Source: Haloferula rosea
Lineage (GTDB): Bacteria; Verrucomicrobiota; Verrucomicrobiia; Verrucomicrobiales; Akkermansiaceae
DNA length: 64,000 bases
NCBI RefSeq assembly: GCF_016595525.1
Contig: NZ_JAENII010000001.1
Span: 434,001-498,000 of the forward strand
Reading direction: 5' to 3'
Part shown: piece by piece, positions 43,134 to 53,600 of the stretch
Position numbering within the stretch: the first letter of the stretch is position 1
How the letters are laid out: the number at the start of each line of letters is the position of its first letter
Notes under the pieces: model-generated
What the model saw: the letters and a program-made list of their open reading frames with translations, nothing else
Databases searched by the model: none
What the model was told of the DNA's origin: nothing
Program-made: the position numbers and the translations under genes

Positions 43134-46100
43134 CTACTTCAGGGTCACCCGGAAGAACATCCGGTCGCTGCCTCCCAGCGCACTGACATCCAGACTGGTG
43201 GACGAGCCGGTGACGTCCGCCGGGTGGTCGTCCACGACCGTGGACCAACTGCCCGCGGCGAGGGTGGTGGATGACTCAATGTGGTAGAGCGCCCCGGGTT
43301 TCGATGGCCAGGTAATCATGAGGTTTCCATCGGCCCCGGATGGAGTCGCCTTGAAGAAGCTGGTTGGGTTCAGTGGGTCGGTCCCGGTTCGGAGTTCGTC
43401 GCCATCCAGGGTGCGGTCGCCGTCGCTATCGTCACGGTCGGGGTCGGTTTCACCCGTGTCGATCAGACCGTTTCGGTTCGGATCCTCATCATTGTCGGGA
43501 AGGCCGTCGAGATCGAGATCGACGCCGGGAAGAACGGGCATGTCATAGGGATCGTCTGTGCCGCCCGAACTGAAGGTCGGCCATTGGGCACCGGCGTCGT
43601 GCAAGGCGCGTGCCATCCTCCGGGCCATGCCCATGACCCGATCCGGTTCGGAGGCCGCGAGATCGGTCGCCTCCGAGATGTCGTTGGCGAGGTTGTAGAG
43701 TTCGTAGCTGTTCGAGGCGTAGTTGTAGATGAGCTTCCAGTCTCCCTCGCGGAGAATGGTGAAGTAGTCCGAGCGATGATCGTGGGGAAAGTGAATGAGG
43801 AGTTGCTGGGGACGGTGCTCACCGGGTTGACCACGGAGGTAGGGGGTGAGGTCGTGCCCATCGATGTCCTGCCCGTGTGAAATGCCGACCACTTCGGCCA
43901 TCGTCGGGAACAGATCGAAGATGGCGACAATGTCGTCTTCACGGCTTGCCGCGGGAATCGGCAGGGCGGCTTGGAAGGGATTGCCCGGATCAGGAGTGGC
44001 CCAGGCGATGAGGAGCGGTTCGCGGATTCCTCCTTCGTATTTGGATCCCTTCTTGTGGCGGAGGGGGGCGTTCGAGTCGTTGACGTTGGCCGTCGGGGCG
44101 TCCCCTCCGTTGTCGGACGTGAAGATGATGAGGGTGTTCTTGGCCACCTCCGGGCTGAGGTTGGCCATCATGTCGGCGAGGGATTTGTCCATGCCCTCGA
44201 TCATGGTGGCGTAATTCAGTTCCCCCCCGCTCAGGGTCGGGTAGTTCGCACTGAATCGGGTGTCCTCGGTGAAAGGTGAGTGAACCGCGTAGTGAGCCAT
44301 GTAGGCAAAGAAGGGGGCGCCATCGTCGATGCTTTCGTTGATGGCCTCGTTGATCTCAAGGGTGAGTGCTTCGGTGAGGAAAGTCCCGGTATTGTGGTAA
44401 TCCTCGAGTCCGGGGACGGGCCTTGAGCCTCCCTGACCGTAATCGCCAAGGTAGGATCCGGGATGGCCGATTTCAGAACCCGCGATGTTCACGTCGAAGC
44501 CGACATTCAACGGGTCCTTGGCGTAGTCGGTGGCCCCGAAGTGGGCCTTGCCTGCATGGATCGTCCGATACCCGGCCTGCTGCAGCAGGGATGGGAGGGT
44601 GGTGTGGGTGTCGGGCAGTCCGCTGCGGATCCAGTCGGTCGGCGAGCGGTGGCTGGGGGTGGAGTTCTGGGAGGTTTCGGTGCCGGCCGGATTCGTCCAG
44701 TTGGTCACGTGGTGCCGGGCGGAGTTGATGCCGGTGATCCAGCAGTTCCGCGACGGCGTGCACACCGGCATGGCGTAGGCATTGGTGAATTTCATCCCGC
44801 GGGCGGCGAGTGCCTCCATGCCGGGGGTGCGGTAGCGCTGGTTGAGCGGGGTGACGACGGCATTTCCACTGGAGTCATAGTAGAATGGCACGGAAGTGTC
44901 CTGCCACCCCATGTCGTCGACGAGGAAGAAGATGATGTTCGGGCGTTCGGGGCCAACCCCGACGCGGATGGTTCGGGAGGTGATTTCTTCTCCGAGGGTG
45001 GCGTGCAGGGTGAACTCGGTGGTCTCGTTCAGGGTGAGTTGGAGGCTGCCGATGCCGGCGCTGGTCAGGGCTGCCGCATCGATGTTCCCCGGATCAAGGG
45101 TCAGGGTGTCGAAGGCGGGGGCGTCCCACGAAAGGGTCACCGTGGAGCCGGGTGCGACATAGTGGTCGTCGGCGGAGAAGTCCGTGATGACCGGTGGGTT
45201 CGGCGGGTCCCCTGCGACGATGACCAGCCCGTTGATCGCGCTGCGCGTGTCGCCTGAACCGGGGTTGCCCGTCAGGGTGAACGACGTTCCGCTCAAGCCG
45301 CTGATGATGACGAAGTTTCCTTCTTCGACGAACGTTCCACTGAATACCGACGAGTCGAGAATGGTGGCGGTTTGCGCACCGGTCCCGTCGTCGATGGTGT
45401 AGTTCATGGTGCGACTGGACGAATTGGAATCGCCGTAGATGACCGCGTGATAGCCGCCGTTGGTGATGCTGGGTGGAAGGTTGCTGACGGTGAAGGCCTC
45501 GCTCTGCTTGAATCCATACCATCCCTCCATCATCACCCAATCCTTGTTGGCTCCTCCCCAGCCGTTGGAAGTGAACCCGCTGAAGCCGGAATTGACGGCC
45601 AGGGTCGCTCCGGACGCAGCACCCTTCGCCGTGGTCAAGGGGAGACCGGTGAAGTTCAGGCCGCTTCCTCCTCCATTGCTTACGTTGTTCCAGTGGCTGT
45701 TCGAGGTGTCGACAATCCCCCCCTGACTGAGCGGAGTGGCGCCATCGGCCATGGCGGTGGCGGTGGTCGTCCCATTGTGCATCGCCACCTGGATGCGGTC
45801 GCTGGCGGGGTGGTCGAGCGATACGATCTGGAGGCCGGTGATGCCACCGCGGCCACTGGAGGCATCCATTTCCAAGGTCAGGTCGCTCGCCGTGAGTCCC
45901 CGGAACACCATGAGATTGGAATCCGCAGGTTGAAGGGTGGCGTCATGGTAGAGGCCTGACCAGGTCGAGGCATCGGTGCCGGTCTGGGAAGTTCCATTGA
46001 CGGTGATGGTGTGGCTGCGGTTGTTGTCGGAAGTCTCAAAGTAGACGTAGAGGTCGTAGCCGGGGGTGGTGAAGTCGGAGGACAGCGATTTGATCTCGAG

Positions 46101-46478
46101 GTCGCCGACATCGCCCGCGTCCGGATCCCATGAGATGTAGGACGCCATCATGTCGCGGTCGCCACTCTTCGGCGCGCCTCCATTGACGGCATTGGTGAAG
46201 TTCACGTAGGCCGAGGACAGGACGAAATCGAGCGTGGCGGCACTCGCGTTGCCGGCATCGTCTGTGAGCGGGTTGACAAGGTTGGCGGTGGTATCGAGGT
46301 GGCTGAAACCAAATTGGTTCCAGTGCGTCCCGTCCACCGGAATGACGCCAGCCGTCTCTCCGGGGTCGACCTGGTTGTTGTCGGCGGAACTCGCCGAGTT
46401 GTCCCAGAAGTTGATGCTGATGGTCCGGGCGCAAACCGACGTGATCAGGGCGAGGCCGAGGTAGGAAAAGAGTCGCAT
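43134..46478 (-). CDS. Large secreted sulfatase with twin N-terminal beta modules
   Basis: Secreted 1114-aa protein from MRLFSYLGLALITSVCA (signal peptide); the frame is open 275 codons further upstream, but that part is a shadow of the opposite-strand gene. Two ~200-residue beta modules (~18-225 and ~230-430) come first, each ending with an I-x-G-L motif; then an Ig-like domain (~435-515). The S1 sulfatase domain (~520-985) begins RPNIIFFLVDDMGWQD, has the nucleophile motif CTPSR at Cys573 and TSDNGGDAPT later. An Asp-rich calcium-binding stretch (DPDRDDSDGDRTLDGDELRT) and a C-terminal beta module ending FFRVTLK finish it. The catalytic motif is canonical, in contrast to the sulfatase at 5601-9215. 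The first module also occurs in the 1668-aa PEP-CTERM protein. Confidence 0.88.
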   Translation of the reverse strand: MRLFSYLGLALITSVCARTISINFWDNSASSADNNQVDPGETAGVIPVDGTHWNQFGFSHLDTTANLVNPLTDDAGNASAATLDFVLSSAYVNFTNAVNGGAPKSGDRDMMASYISWDPDAGDVGDLEIKSLSSDFTTPGYDLYVYFETSDNNRSHTITVNGTSQTGTDASTWSGLYHDATLQPADSNLMVFRGLTASDLTLEMDASSGRGGITGLQIVSLDHPASDRIQVAMHNGTTTATAMADGATPLSQGGIVDTSNSHWNNVSNGGGSGLNFTGLPLTTAKGAASGATLAVNSGFSGFTSNGWGGANKDWVMMEGWYGFKQSEAFTVSNLPPSITNGGYHAVIYGDSNSSSRTMNYTIDDGTGAQTATILDSSVFSGTFVEEGNFVIISGLSGTSFTLTGNPGSGDTRSAINGLVIVAGDPPNPPVITDFSADDHYVAPGSTVTLSWDAPAFDTLTLDPGNIDAAALTSAGIGSLQLTLNETTEFTLHATLGEEITSRTIRVGVGPERPNIIFFLVDDMGWQDTSVPFYYDSSGNAVVTPLNQRYRTPGMEALAARGMKFTNAYAMPVCTPSRNCWITGINSARHHVTNWTNPAGTETSQNSTPSHRSPTDWIRSGLPDTHTTLPSLLQQAGYRTIHAGKAHFGATDYAKDPLNVGFDVNIAGSEIGHPGSYLGDYGQGGSRPVPGLEDYHNTGTFLTEALTLEINEAINESIDDGAPFFAYMAHYAVHSPFTEDTRFSANYPTLSGGELNYATMIEGMDKSLADMMANLSPEVAKNTLIIFTSDNGGDAPTANVNDSNAPLRHKKGSKYEGGIREPLLIAWATPDPGNPFQAALPIPAASREDDIVAIFDLFPTMAEVVGISHGQDIDGHDLTPYLRGQPGEHRPQQLLIHFPHDHRSDYFTILREGDWKLIYNYASNSYELYNLANDISEATDLAASEPDRVMGMARRMARALHDAGAQWPTFSSGGTDDPYDMPVLPGVDLDLDGLPDNDEDPNRNGLIDTGETDPDRDDSDGDRTLDGDELRTGTDPLNPTSFFKATPSGADGNLMITWPSKPGALYHIESSTTLAAGSWSTVVDDHPADVTGSSTSLDVSALGGSDRMFFRVTLK

Positions 46479-46643
46479 GGATTTCGGGGAATATGGCTGC
46501 GGGAGGATGCCTTGGCAAATCAGCATGTTGCGATGGGGTGAGAGCTCAGGGGGGAATGGGGGATCGGTCGAAATCCGAAAATCGTCAGGAGGACTTGAAA
46601 TCCGCTCGACGGCCAAGGAGCGCTTCGTTTGGCTGTTCGGACC

Positions 46644-47639
46644 ATGAGAAACACGCGATGGATGGGTTTGGCGGCGGTCGTTTGTGCTGCGGGGCTGGCA
46701 GGCTGTGGCAAGAAGGACGAGGGGCCATCCTATGCCTTCGTGACCAATGGTGTGGCCTCGTTCTGGGACATCGCGAAAAGCGGAGCCGAGGCCGCCGGGC
46801 AGGAGCTCGGGGTGGACGTGACCGTGCTGATGCCCAATGGGGTGGTCGAGCAGAAGCAGATGATCGAGGACCTCGTGATCCGCGGTGCGGATGGCATCGC
46901 GATCAGCCCGATCGACCCTGACAATCAAACGGAGGTGATCAATGAAGCGGCGGCAGCGACGAACCTGATCACGGCGGACTCCGATGCGCCGAAGTCGGAC
47001 CGGATGTTCTACCTCGGAGTCGACAACTACGAGGCGGGTCGGATGTGCGGCCAGTTGGTCAAGGAGGCGCTGCCGGATGGGGGCAAGGTGATGATTTTCA
47101 TCGGCAGGTTGGAGCAGGACAATGCGAAGCGCCGTCGCCAGGGGGTGATCGATGAATTGCTGGATCGGAGCATGGATCCGACGCGCTTCGACCCACCTGC
47201 GGAGGTGCTGAAGAACGACAAGTATGAGATTCTCGGAACGCTGACCGACCAGTTCGATCGGGTGCGTGGCAAGCAGAACATGGATGACACCCTGACTGCC
47301 CATCCTGATCTCGGATGTGCGGTGGGCCTGTTCGTGTTCAATCCACCGCTGATCCTCGAGTCACTGAAGAGTGCCGGGAAACTCGGTCAGGTGAAGGTGG
47401 TTGGTTTTGACGAGGCCGACGAGACGCTGCAGGGGATTCTCGACGGTCACGTTCACGGAACCGTGGTGCAGAATCCGTTCGAGTATGGGAAGCGTTCCAT
47501 TGAGATCCTTCACGCTCTGAACCAGGGGGACACGTCGGTGGTGCCGGAGGATGGTTTCATCAATGTGCCGGCGCGTCAGATCCGGAAAGACACGGCGGAA
47601 GCCTTCTGGGCGGACCTGAAGTCCAAGTTGGGTGAGTGA
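46644..47639 (+). CDS. Sugar ABC transporter substrate-binding lipoprotein
   Basis: Periplasmic binding protein of the ribose/galactose family, 331 aa. MRNTRWMGLAAVVCAAGLAGC is a lipoprotein signal with lipobox LAGC. The mature part has the type 1 PBP fold: SYAFVTNGVASFWDIAKSGA, DGIAISPIDPDNQ, GYLGVD-like FYLGVDNYEAGRM and VVGFDEADETLQGILDGHVH. It would capture a monosaccharide or related small molecule. Its stop overlaps the start of the ATPase gene. The ATG is preferred over an upstream TTG. Cluster order is binding protein, double ATPase, single permease. Confidence 0.91.
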   Translation: MRNTRWMGLAAVVCAAGLAGCGKKDEGPSYAFVTNGVASFWDIAKSGAEAAGQELGVDVTVLMPNGVVEQKQMIEDLVIRGADGIAISPIDPDNQTEVINEAAAATNLITADSDAPKSDRMFYLGVDNYEAGRMCGQLVKEALPDGGKVMIFIGRLEQDNAKRRRQGVIDELLDRSMDPTRFDPPAEVLKNDKYEILGTLTDQFDRVRGKQNMDDTLTAHPDLGCAVGLFVFNPPLILESLKSAGKLGQVKVVGFDEADETLQGILDGHVHGTVVQNPFEYGKRSIEILHALNQGDTSVVPEDGFINVPARQIRKDTAEAFWADLKSKLGE

Positions 47640-49129
47640 GCGCGTTGCTGGAGCTTCGTGGGATTGAGAAGCGTTTCTCCGGGGTTCACGCCCTGAAGGC
47701 GGTGGACCTGCATGTCGACGAGGGTGAGGTGCTCGCCCTGCTCGGTGAGAATGGCGCGGGGAAGAGCACGCTGATGAAGATCCTCGCCGGCGTGCAGCGG
47801 GCTGACGGCGGGGAGATCCGCGTGGGTGGTGAGGTCCGGAGTTTCCGCTCGGTCGCGGAGGCTCTTGAAGCGGGCGTTGCCCTGATTCACCAGGAACTCA
47901 ATCTGGCCGAGAACCTCGATGTGGCAGCCAACGTGTTCTTGGGACGGGAGCCATCGCGATGGGGGGTGATCGATGCGGCCCGCATGCATCGGGAGGCGGG
48001 GACTTGGCTGAAGAAGGCGGGGCTTGAGATCGACCCGTCGACCGCGGTGAGCGAGTTGTCCATCGGGCGCCGTCAGCAGGTGGAGATTGCCAAGGCGCTG
48101 GCGGTCAATGCACGCATCCTCATCATGGATGAACCGACCTCGTCGTTGTCGGAAACGGAGACGCGGAAGCTGTTCGATGTGATCCGTGATCTGAAGGCGA
48201 GCGGGGTGGCGATCATCTACATTTCCCATCGCCTCGGTGAGGTGCAGGAGGTCGCTGACCGGGTGACGGTGCTGCGCGACGGGGAGAAGGTGGGTGATCT
48301 CGACAAGGAAGGGATTTCCCATGAGTCGATGGTCAGGATGATGGTTGGTCGTGATCTCGATGCCTTTTTCCCGCGCCGTCAGGGCGAGGTGGGTGAGCCT
48401 GTGTTGGAAGTGGATGGGCTGAGGACCCTGGCCTTCCCGGCCGAGTCGATGGGGTTCTCGGTAAGGGCGGGTGAGATCGTCGGTATCGCCGGTCTGGTGG
48501 GTGCCGGGCGCTCGGAGATGTTGCAGGCCGTCTTCGGGGTGGATCGGAGACTCGCTGGAGAGGTCAGGGTGGGCGGTCGGCTGGTGCGGGGCGGGTCGCC
48601 TGCTGAAGCGATCGCTGCAGGCATGGCGCTGGTGCCGGAGGACCGCAAGCGTGATGGTCTGGTGCTGGAAATGGGCGTCGGCGAAAATCTGAGTCTGGTG
48701 ACGCTCGCCCGGGATGCCTTTCCGGGTGGTTTCCGTCGCGGCTCGGCGGAGCGGCAGGTCGAGAAGGAGATGGGGGAAGCGATGCGGATCAAAACGGCCG
48801 GCGCGGGGCAAGCGGTGGGTCGCATGTCCGGGGGCAATCAGCAGAAGGTGGTGATCGGCAAGTGGTTGGCGATGGATCCAGAGGTGCTTCTTCTCGATGA
48901 GCCGACGCGCGGCGTGGATGTCGGCGCGAAGCATGAGATCTACGTGCTGATGGAGGCTCTGGCGGAGCGCGGCAAGGCGGTGGTCTTCGTTTCCAGCGAC
49001 ATGGTCGAGGTGCTTGCCATGTCCGACCGGATTCTGGTGATGCACGAAGGGCGCCTGGGTGGTGAACTCTCGCGGGAGCAAGCGAGCGAAGAGGCCGTGA
49101 TGGCCTTGGCAACAGGAGGAAAGCTATGA
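47636..49129 (+). CDS. RbsA-type sugar ABC transporter ATPase (two cassettes)
   Basis: 497-aa protein with two fused ATP-binding domains, as in RbsA/MglA/XylG. The first cassette has Walker A GENGAGKST (~residue 37), signature ELSIGRRQQVEIAKAL and Walker B ILIMDEPTSSL. The second has the degenerate Walker A GLVGAGRSEM, normal for this family, plus MSGGNQQKVVIGKWL and VLLLDEPTRGVD. Start is GTG overlapping the upstream TGA (GTGA), and its own stop overlaps the permease ATG (ATGA), so the three genes are translated as a unit. Confidence 0.94.
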   Translation: MSALLELRGIEKRFSGVHALKAVDLHVDEGEVLALLGENGAGKSTLMKILAGVQRADGGEIRVGGEVRSFRSVAEALEAGVALIHQELNLAENLDVAANVFLGREPSRWGVIDAARMHREAGTWLKKAGLEIDPSTAVSELSIGRRQQVEIAKALAVNARILIMDEPTSSLSETETRKLFDVIRDLKASGVAIIYISHRLGEVQEVADRVTVLRDGEKVGDLDKEGISHESMVRMMVGRDLDAFFPRRQGEVGEPVLEVDGLRTLAFPAESMGFSVRAGEIVGIAGLVGAGRSEMLQAVFGVDRRLAGEVRVGGRLVRGGSPAEAIAAGMALVPEDRKRDGLVLEMGVGENLSLVTLARDAFPGGFRRGSAERQVEKEMGEAMRIKTAGAGQAVGRMSGGNQQKVVIGKWLAMDPEVLLLDEPTRGVDVGAKHEIYVLMEALAERGKAVVFVSSDMVEVLAMSDRILVMHEGRLGGELSREQASEEAVMALATGGKL

Positions 49130-50235
49130 AGAAGACTTTGGGAGTATTGATGGTGTTCGTGGCGGTCTGCCTGGCGGCGATCGGGCTGAGCGATGTGTTC
49201 TTGTCGGCGGGAAACATCGAGCGGTTGCTGCTGCGGATCGGCCTGTTCAGCATTCTGGCGATCGGGGTTTCCTTCGTGATCGTGACGGGAGGCATCGACC
49301 TCTCGATCGGTTCGGTGGTGTGCCTGGTGGGCTGTGGCTTGCCGTGGCTGTTGGTGGAGCAGGGGTGGTCGGTCGGCCTGACCCTGACGGTGCTCTTCCT
49401 GGTCGTCGGCTTGATTGGATGGGGGCACGGGATGTTGATCACCAAGCTGAAGCTGCAGCCCTTCGTCGTCACGCTCTGCGGGCTGCTGGTGTATCGCGGA
49501 CTGGTGCGGGGGGTGACCGGTGACCGCTCGCTCGGCTTCGGCAGCGAGTATGAATCGCTTCGCCAGCTTGCCCAGGGTGAGCTGGCACCATCCCTTCTGT
49601 TGGGGGTGCTGGCGGTCGTGCTGGCGGGGGTGGCGGTGTATGGATGGATGAAAGAGCGCCGGTTCCGTGCGGGGGTGGTGGCTTCGTCGGTCGCTGCGGG
49701 TCTGGCCGTGCTCGGTGCGGTGCTACTACGTCAGTCGGAGTTCGGCGTGAAATTTCCCTTCGTCATCCTGATGGTCGTGGCGGGTCTGGCCGGAGTCTTT
49801 CTGAACCTCACCGTCTGGGGGCGGCACCTGCTCGCATTGGGTAACAGCGAGGAGGCGGCCCGGTTCAGCGGGATTGCGACCGATCGGCTGGTGATCGTGA
49901 GCTACATCCTCTGCGCCTTGCTTGCAGGCCTCGGCGGCTTGCTGATTGTGCTCGACGTGGGATCGGCCCAGCCCAGTGACTTCGGCAACTTCTACGAGTT
50001 GTATGCCATCGCAGCTGCGGTGATCGGTGGTTGCAGCCTGCGTGGCGGGCAGGGGGCGGTCATCGGCGTGGTGGTCGGCATGGCGCTGATCCAGGTGATC
50101 CGGAACCTGATTGTGCTGGTGATTCCGAAATATCAGAATCTGGAATTCGCGGTGATCGGAGTGGTCATTCTTCTCGGGGTGATCGGAGACGAGGTGTTCA
50201 AGCGCCTCGCGGAAAAGCGGAGGAGGCTGACGTGA
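49126..50235 (+). CDS. RbsC-type sugar ABC transporter permease
   Basis: Membrane protein of 369 aa with about ten hydrophobic segments, BPD_transp_2 family. Typical features are SFVIVTGGIDLSIGSVVCL near residue 55 and the AARFSGIATDRLVIVSYILC and AAVIGGCSLRGGQGAVIG motifs that contact the ATPase. A segment at ~155-205 (VLAVVLAGVAVYGWMKERRF and after) looks like an inserted pair of helices, as in XylH-type permeases. With one gene for the permease it presumably forms a homodimer. Substrate might be a pentose or hexose; the sequence does not decide it. Confidence 0.93.
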   Translation: MKKTLGVLMVFVAVCLAAIGLSDVFLSAGNIERLLLRIGLFSILAIGVSFVIVTGGIDLSIGSVVCLVGCGLPWLLVEQGWSVGLTLTVLFLVVGLIGWGHGMLITKLKLQPFVVTLCGLLVYRGLVRGVTGDRSLGFGSEYESLRQLAQGELAPSLLLGVLAVVLAGVAVYGWMKERRFRAGVVASSVAAGLAVLGAVLLRQSEFGVKFPFVILMVVAGLAGVFLNLTVWGRHLLALGNSEEAARFSGIATDRLVIVSYILCALLAGLGGLLIVLDVGSAQPSDFGNFYELYAIAAAVIGGCSLRGGQGAVIGVVVGMALIQVIRNLIVLVIPKYQNLEFAVIGVVILLGVIGDEVFKRLAEKRRRLT

Positions 50236-50615
50236 TGGAAAGCGTGCGATTGGACAAATGGATGTGGGCGGTGCGCCTGTTCAAGACCCGCGGTCTGGCC
50301 GCGCGGGCGTGCGAGAGTGGTCGGGTCAAGGAAGGAGGCCGGATTTTGAAGGCGTCCAGCACACTTCGTGGCGGGGAGTTGATCGAGTTGCCGTTCCAGG
50401 AGGGACCGGGCACGCGAGTCGTCCGGGTGACGGGGTTGATCGACCGCCGGGTGGGTGCTCCCCAGGCGCGGGAAGCCTGTGACGACATCACGCCGGAGGA
50501 TGTAATCGAAGCCCGACGGCTGTGGAGTGCGAACCGCTCCCACCGCAAGGAGGGCGAGCAGGGCCGGCCGACGAAGAAGAAGCGCCGGGAGATCGACCGG
50601 GGGTTCTTTGAGTAG
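50235..50615 (+). CDS. S4-domain RNA-binding protein (Hsp15-like)
   Basis: Protein of 126 aa. The N-terminal S4 domain (RLDKWMWAVRLFKTRGLAAR, then ACESGRVKEGGRILKASSTL) is the Hsp15/YrfH type that binds structured RNA, in E. coli the 50S subunit carrying a stalled nascent chain. The C-terminal ~40 residues are rich in Arg and Lys (NRSHRKEGEQGRPTKKKRRE). Its ATG overlaps the permease stop (TGATG), so it is translated with the transporter although the function is unrelated. The in-frame extension into the permease gene is not coding. Confidence 0.88.
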   Translation: MESVRLDKWMWAVRLFKTRGLAARACESGRVKEGGRILKASSTLRGGELIELPFQEGPGTRVVRVTGLIDRRVGAPQAREACDDITPEDVIEARRLWSANRSHRKEGEQGRPTKKKRREIDRGFFE

Positions 50616-50641
50616 TCGCGCGATTTTTTTGCGTTGAGGTT

Positions 50642-53600
50642 TCAGGCACGGCGGCGGCGAGCCAGTGCGAGACCGCCGAGCAGCACGAGCAGGAGTGACC
50701 TGGGCTCGGGGATGATCGTCAAACTCACGACGCCGGGTGTGGCACTGCTCACGGACCACGAGTAGGTCGGGTCAAGGGTGGGCATGGCTCCTAGCTCCAG
50801 TCCATTGTCGACGAGAGATCCCGCGTAGGTGGCGAGAGTCCAGGTATCTCCGAGGTTTGCCGAGGTGAAGTCACCGGAACTGGCGGTGACTTGAAGGAGA
50901 CCGTCGAGGGTGAAGTTGCCAGCGATGGTCATCAGATCATTGATGCCGCCGCCTGGAGTCAGGTCCATGGGGTTCAACTCATAATCGAGGATGCTACTGC
51001 TGTTCAGACCGAGGTCGCCCTCAAATCCCAAAGTGCCCGGTGAGTTTCCTGGTGCGATGGTGCCATCGACCAAGGCGTTTCCACCGATAGTGCCTGCTCC
51101 TGCTAGGGTCGCAGCAGCAGTCACATTGAGGGTGCCCGTGCCCGTGCCACTCCCTGATCCATTGTTCACGAGCAGGGTCCCGCCATTGATGGTCGTGGTC
51201 CCCGTGTAGGTATTGTTTCCAGTCACCTCGAGGGTGCCTGCTCCATTTTTCACCATCGCAGCGGAACCGATGATGGTGCCACTGATGAGGAGATCGGTAG
51301 CGCTGCTTCCGGTCGCGTCCTCGACGGTCCAGTTGGAGGTGAAGACATTGCTGACCACGGATGAAACCGTGGATGCGGCTGAGCCGGTGATGAGGAAGTT
51401 CGAGTTGTTCCCGGATCTTACGTCTCCCGGCCCGGTGACCGTCGCGCCACGCATCGTCAAAGAACCGAAGTAGTTCTCCCGGGTCATCAAGAGCGTGCCT
51501 CCGTTGAGAACGACGGCCTCGCTGTTGCCGGGGTAGCCTCCCAAACCGTGGGCTGTGGCAATCTCCAGCGTTGCCCCGGATTCTACCGTGACGACGCCAT
51601 TGCCGGTCATGCGGTTTCCGGCAAAGGAGCTATTGTTGAGCCTGAGGGTGCCGCTGTTGACGTTGATGATGTTGGGCAGGGAAACGCCACCGGCGGTGGA
51701 CGTGATGACCCCCGAACTGTTGATGTTGAGGACTCCATTGCCGGTGATCCCTCCACTCAGAGTCAATGAGCCGGAGCCCTCGATGTTCATGGTGCCGTTG
51801 TTGGCAACGAGGTTGGCGAAGTTCGAGCCATTCGCGAGGTCGAGTTCAAGGGTGCCGTCATTGGTGATGGCGCTAGCCCCACTGATGGAGCCAGTGGTCC
51901 CATCGCCAATATGCAGTGTTCCTCCTGAAATTGTGGTGGCACCGGTGAAGGTATTATCGTTCGTCAGTGTCAGTGTTCCGGTGCCGGATTTGGTGAGGGT
52001 GGAGGCCCCGCCAATCCCATCGCCTGTGAGGGAGTAGGAGGTGGTATTGTTGAACAGGACGGCTGCCGGGGTGATGGTGCCGTCCAGATTCACCGCATAT
52101 TCGGTCGCGGTGTCATCAAACTCGACCACATCGTAGGTGTAGAAATTCGAGGTGGTTGAGTTGCTCTTCAGAGCGAAATTCGAGGTGGTTTCGACGTTCC
52201 AATCCGCCGAAGTGCTCCCTTTCCAGACGACGCTGTCGATGGAATCGATACGGAATTTCACTGCTGTGTTGGCGACATCATCGACCAGGGAGACACCGTA
52301 GTGGGGGTTCGGGAGGGCAGCTGCGGTGAGTCCACCGAAACCAGCACCCTGGATGGTTCCGTCGTAGTCGATCACCGTGAATTCGTCATTCACGAAGACT
52401 TGTCCGACTGGAGCAATGCCGAGGCTGTGACCTCCCACCGAGCCGGTGGTGAGTCCATTCGAGCCTGATACGATGACCTGATCCGCAGAAGCGCCCACGC
52501 GGAAGAGCGAGGAGGAGCCCGCTTGAAGTTCGAGGGTCTGGAAGGTCGCGGTTCCGGTCGTCAGGGGGGTGCCCGCCCGCAGTGTGCCACCATTGGCGAC
52601 GATGACGCTGGAGACGCCGGTTGCCGAACCGTTCGAGTAGAGCGTTCCACCATTCACAACGGTGTCGCCCGTGTAGGTGGAATTGGTTCCATCAAGGACA
52701 AGCGTTCCGGAGTCAACCGAGAAGCCGCCGACCCCAGAGAAATCACCGCTCAGGGTGATGGTGTGGGCTCCTGCTTGGAAACTGGTATCTCCGTTCGTGC
52801 CGGTGAATTCGATGTTGCTGGATGAAGACCAACTGCTTGACCAGTCGTAGCCTGATACGGTTGACGACGAAGTGGTGCCGACGGTGCCGCCACCGAACTG
52901 GATCAGGTAGCTGCCGTTGTTCCGGATGCCCCATTGACCGATATTGAGTATGCCGCCAGTGAGGGTGAGGGTCTCGGTGCCGCCACTCGTGCTGCGGCCG
53001 TCGACGGTGAGCGATGTCGTGTTGACGGTGCCCCCGGAGATGTTGAGGTAGCCGGTTCCATCGATACCGAGCATCAGGTTGGCCTGCCCTTCATTGTTTG
53101 GATTCGTGACGGTATCGGGCTGGCTTAGGCTTCCGCCTGAAACGTTGATTGATGAATCGGAGTTACCCCAGTGACCGATCCGGACGTCGTTAGTCACGAG
53201 TACATCGCCAGCAATCAGATTGGAAACATGGGGCTGGTTGCCGTTGTTGCCGAGTTCCCAATCGTCGAGCTGCAAGGTGCCGCCAGCTCCGTTGCCGAGG
53301 TTGATGTTGGTTGTGCCTCGTCCCAGGTCGAAGCCGCCATCTGCGAAGGCCGAACTGGAGTTGATGTTCAGTGTGGCATTTCCCTGCACCCGGATCGTTC
53401 CACCGGTGAGGTTGAGATCGCCATTGATCGTCGTGGTTCCATTCGAGATAAAGAGACCGCCATTGAGGTTGGTGTCACCATTGATGACAAGGGTGCCGCC
53501 ATCGCTGGTGGTCAGGCGTCCGTCACCAACGATGTCGGATTCGACGGTCGTGACGAAACCGGTCCATGTGTGGAAACCGCTGTCACCACTGGCAATGGTC

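Noticed and set aside
46479-47303. N-terminal extension of the 1114-aa sulfatase frame
   Set aside because: These 275 codons overlap the opposite-strand binding-protein gene and precede a clear signal peptide beginning at 46478.
48490-48520. Degenerate Walker A in the second ABC cassette as a sign of a broken gene
   Set aside because: GLVGAGRSE is the normal form for the second domain in RbsA/MglA proteins.
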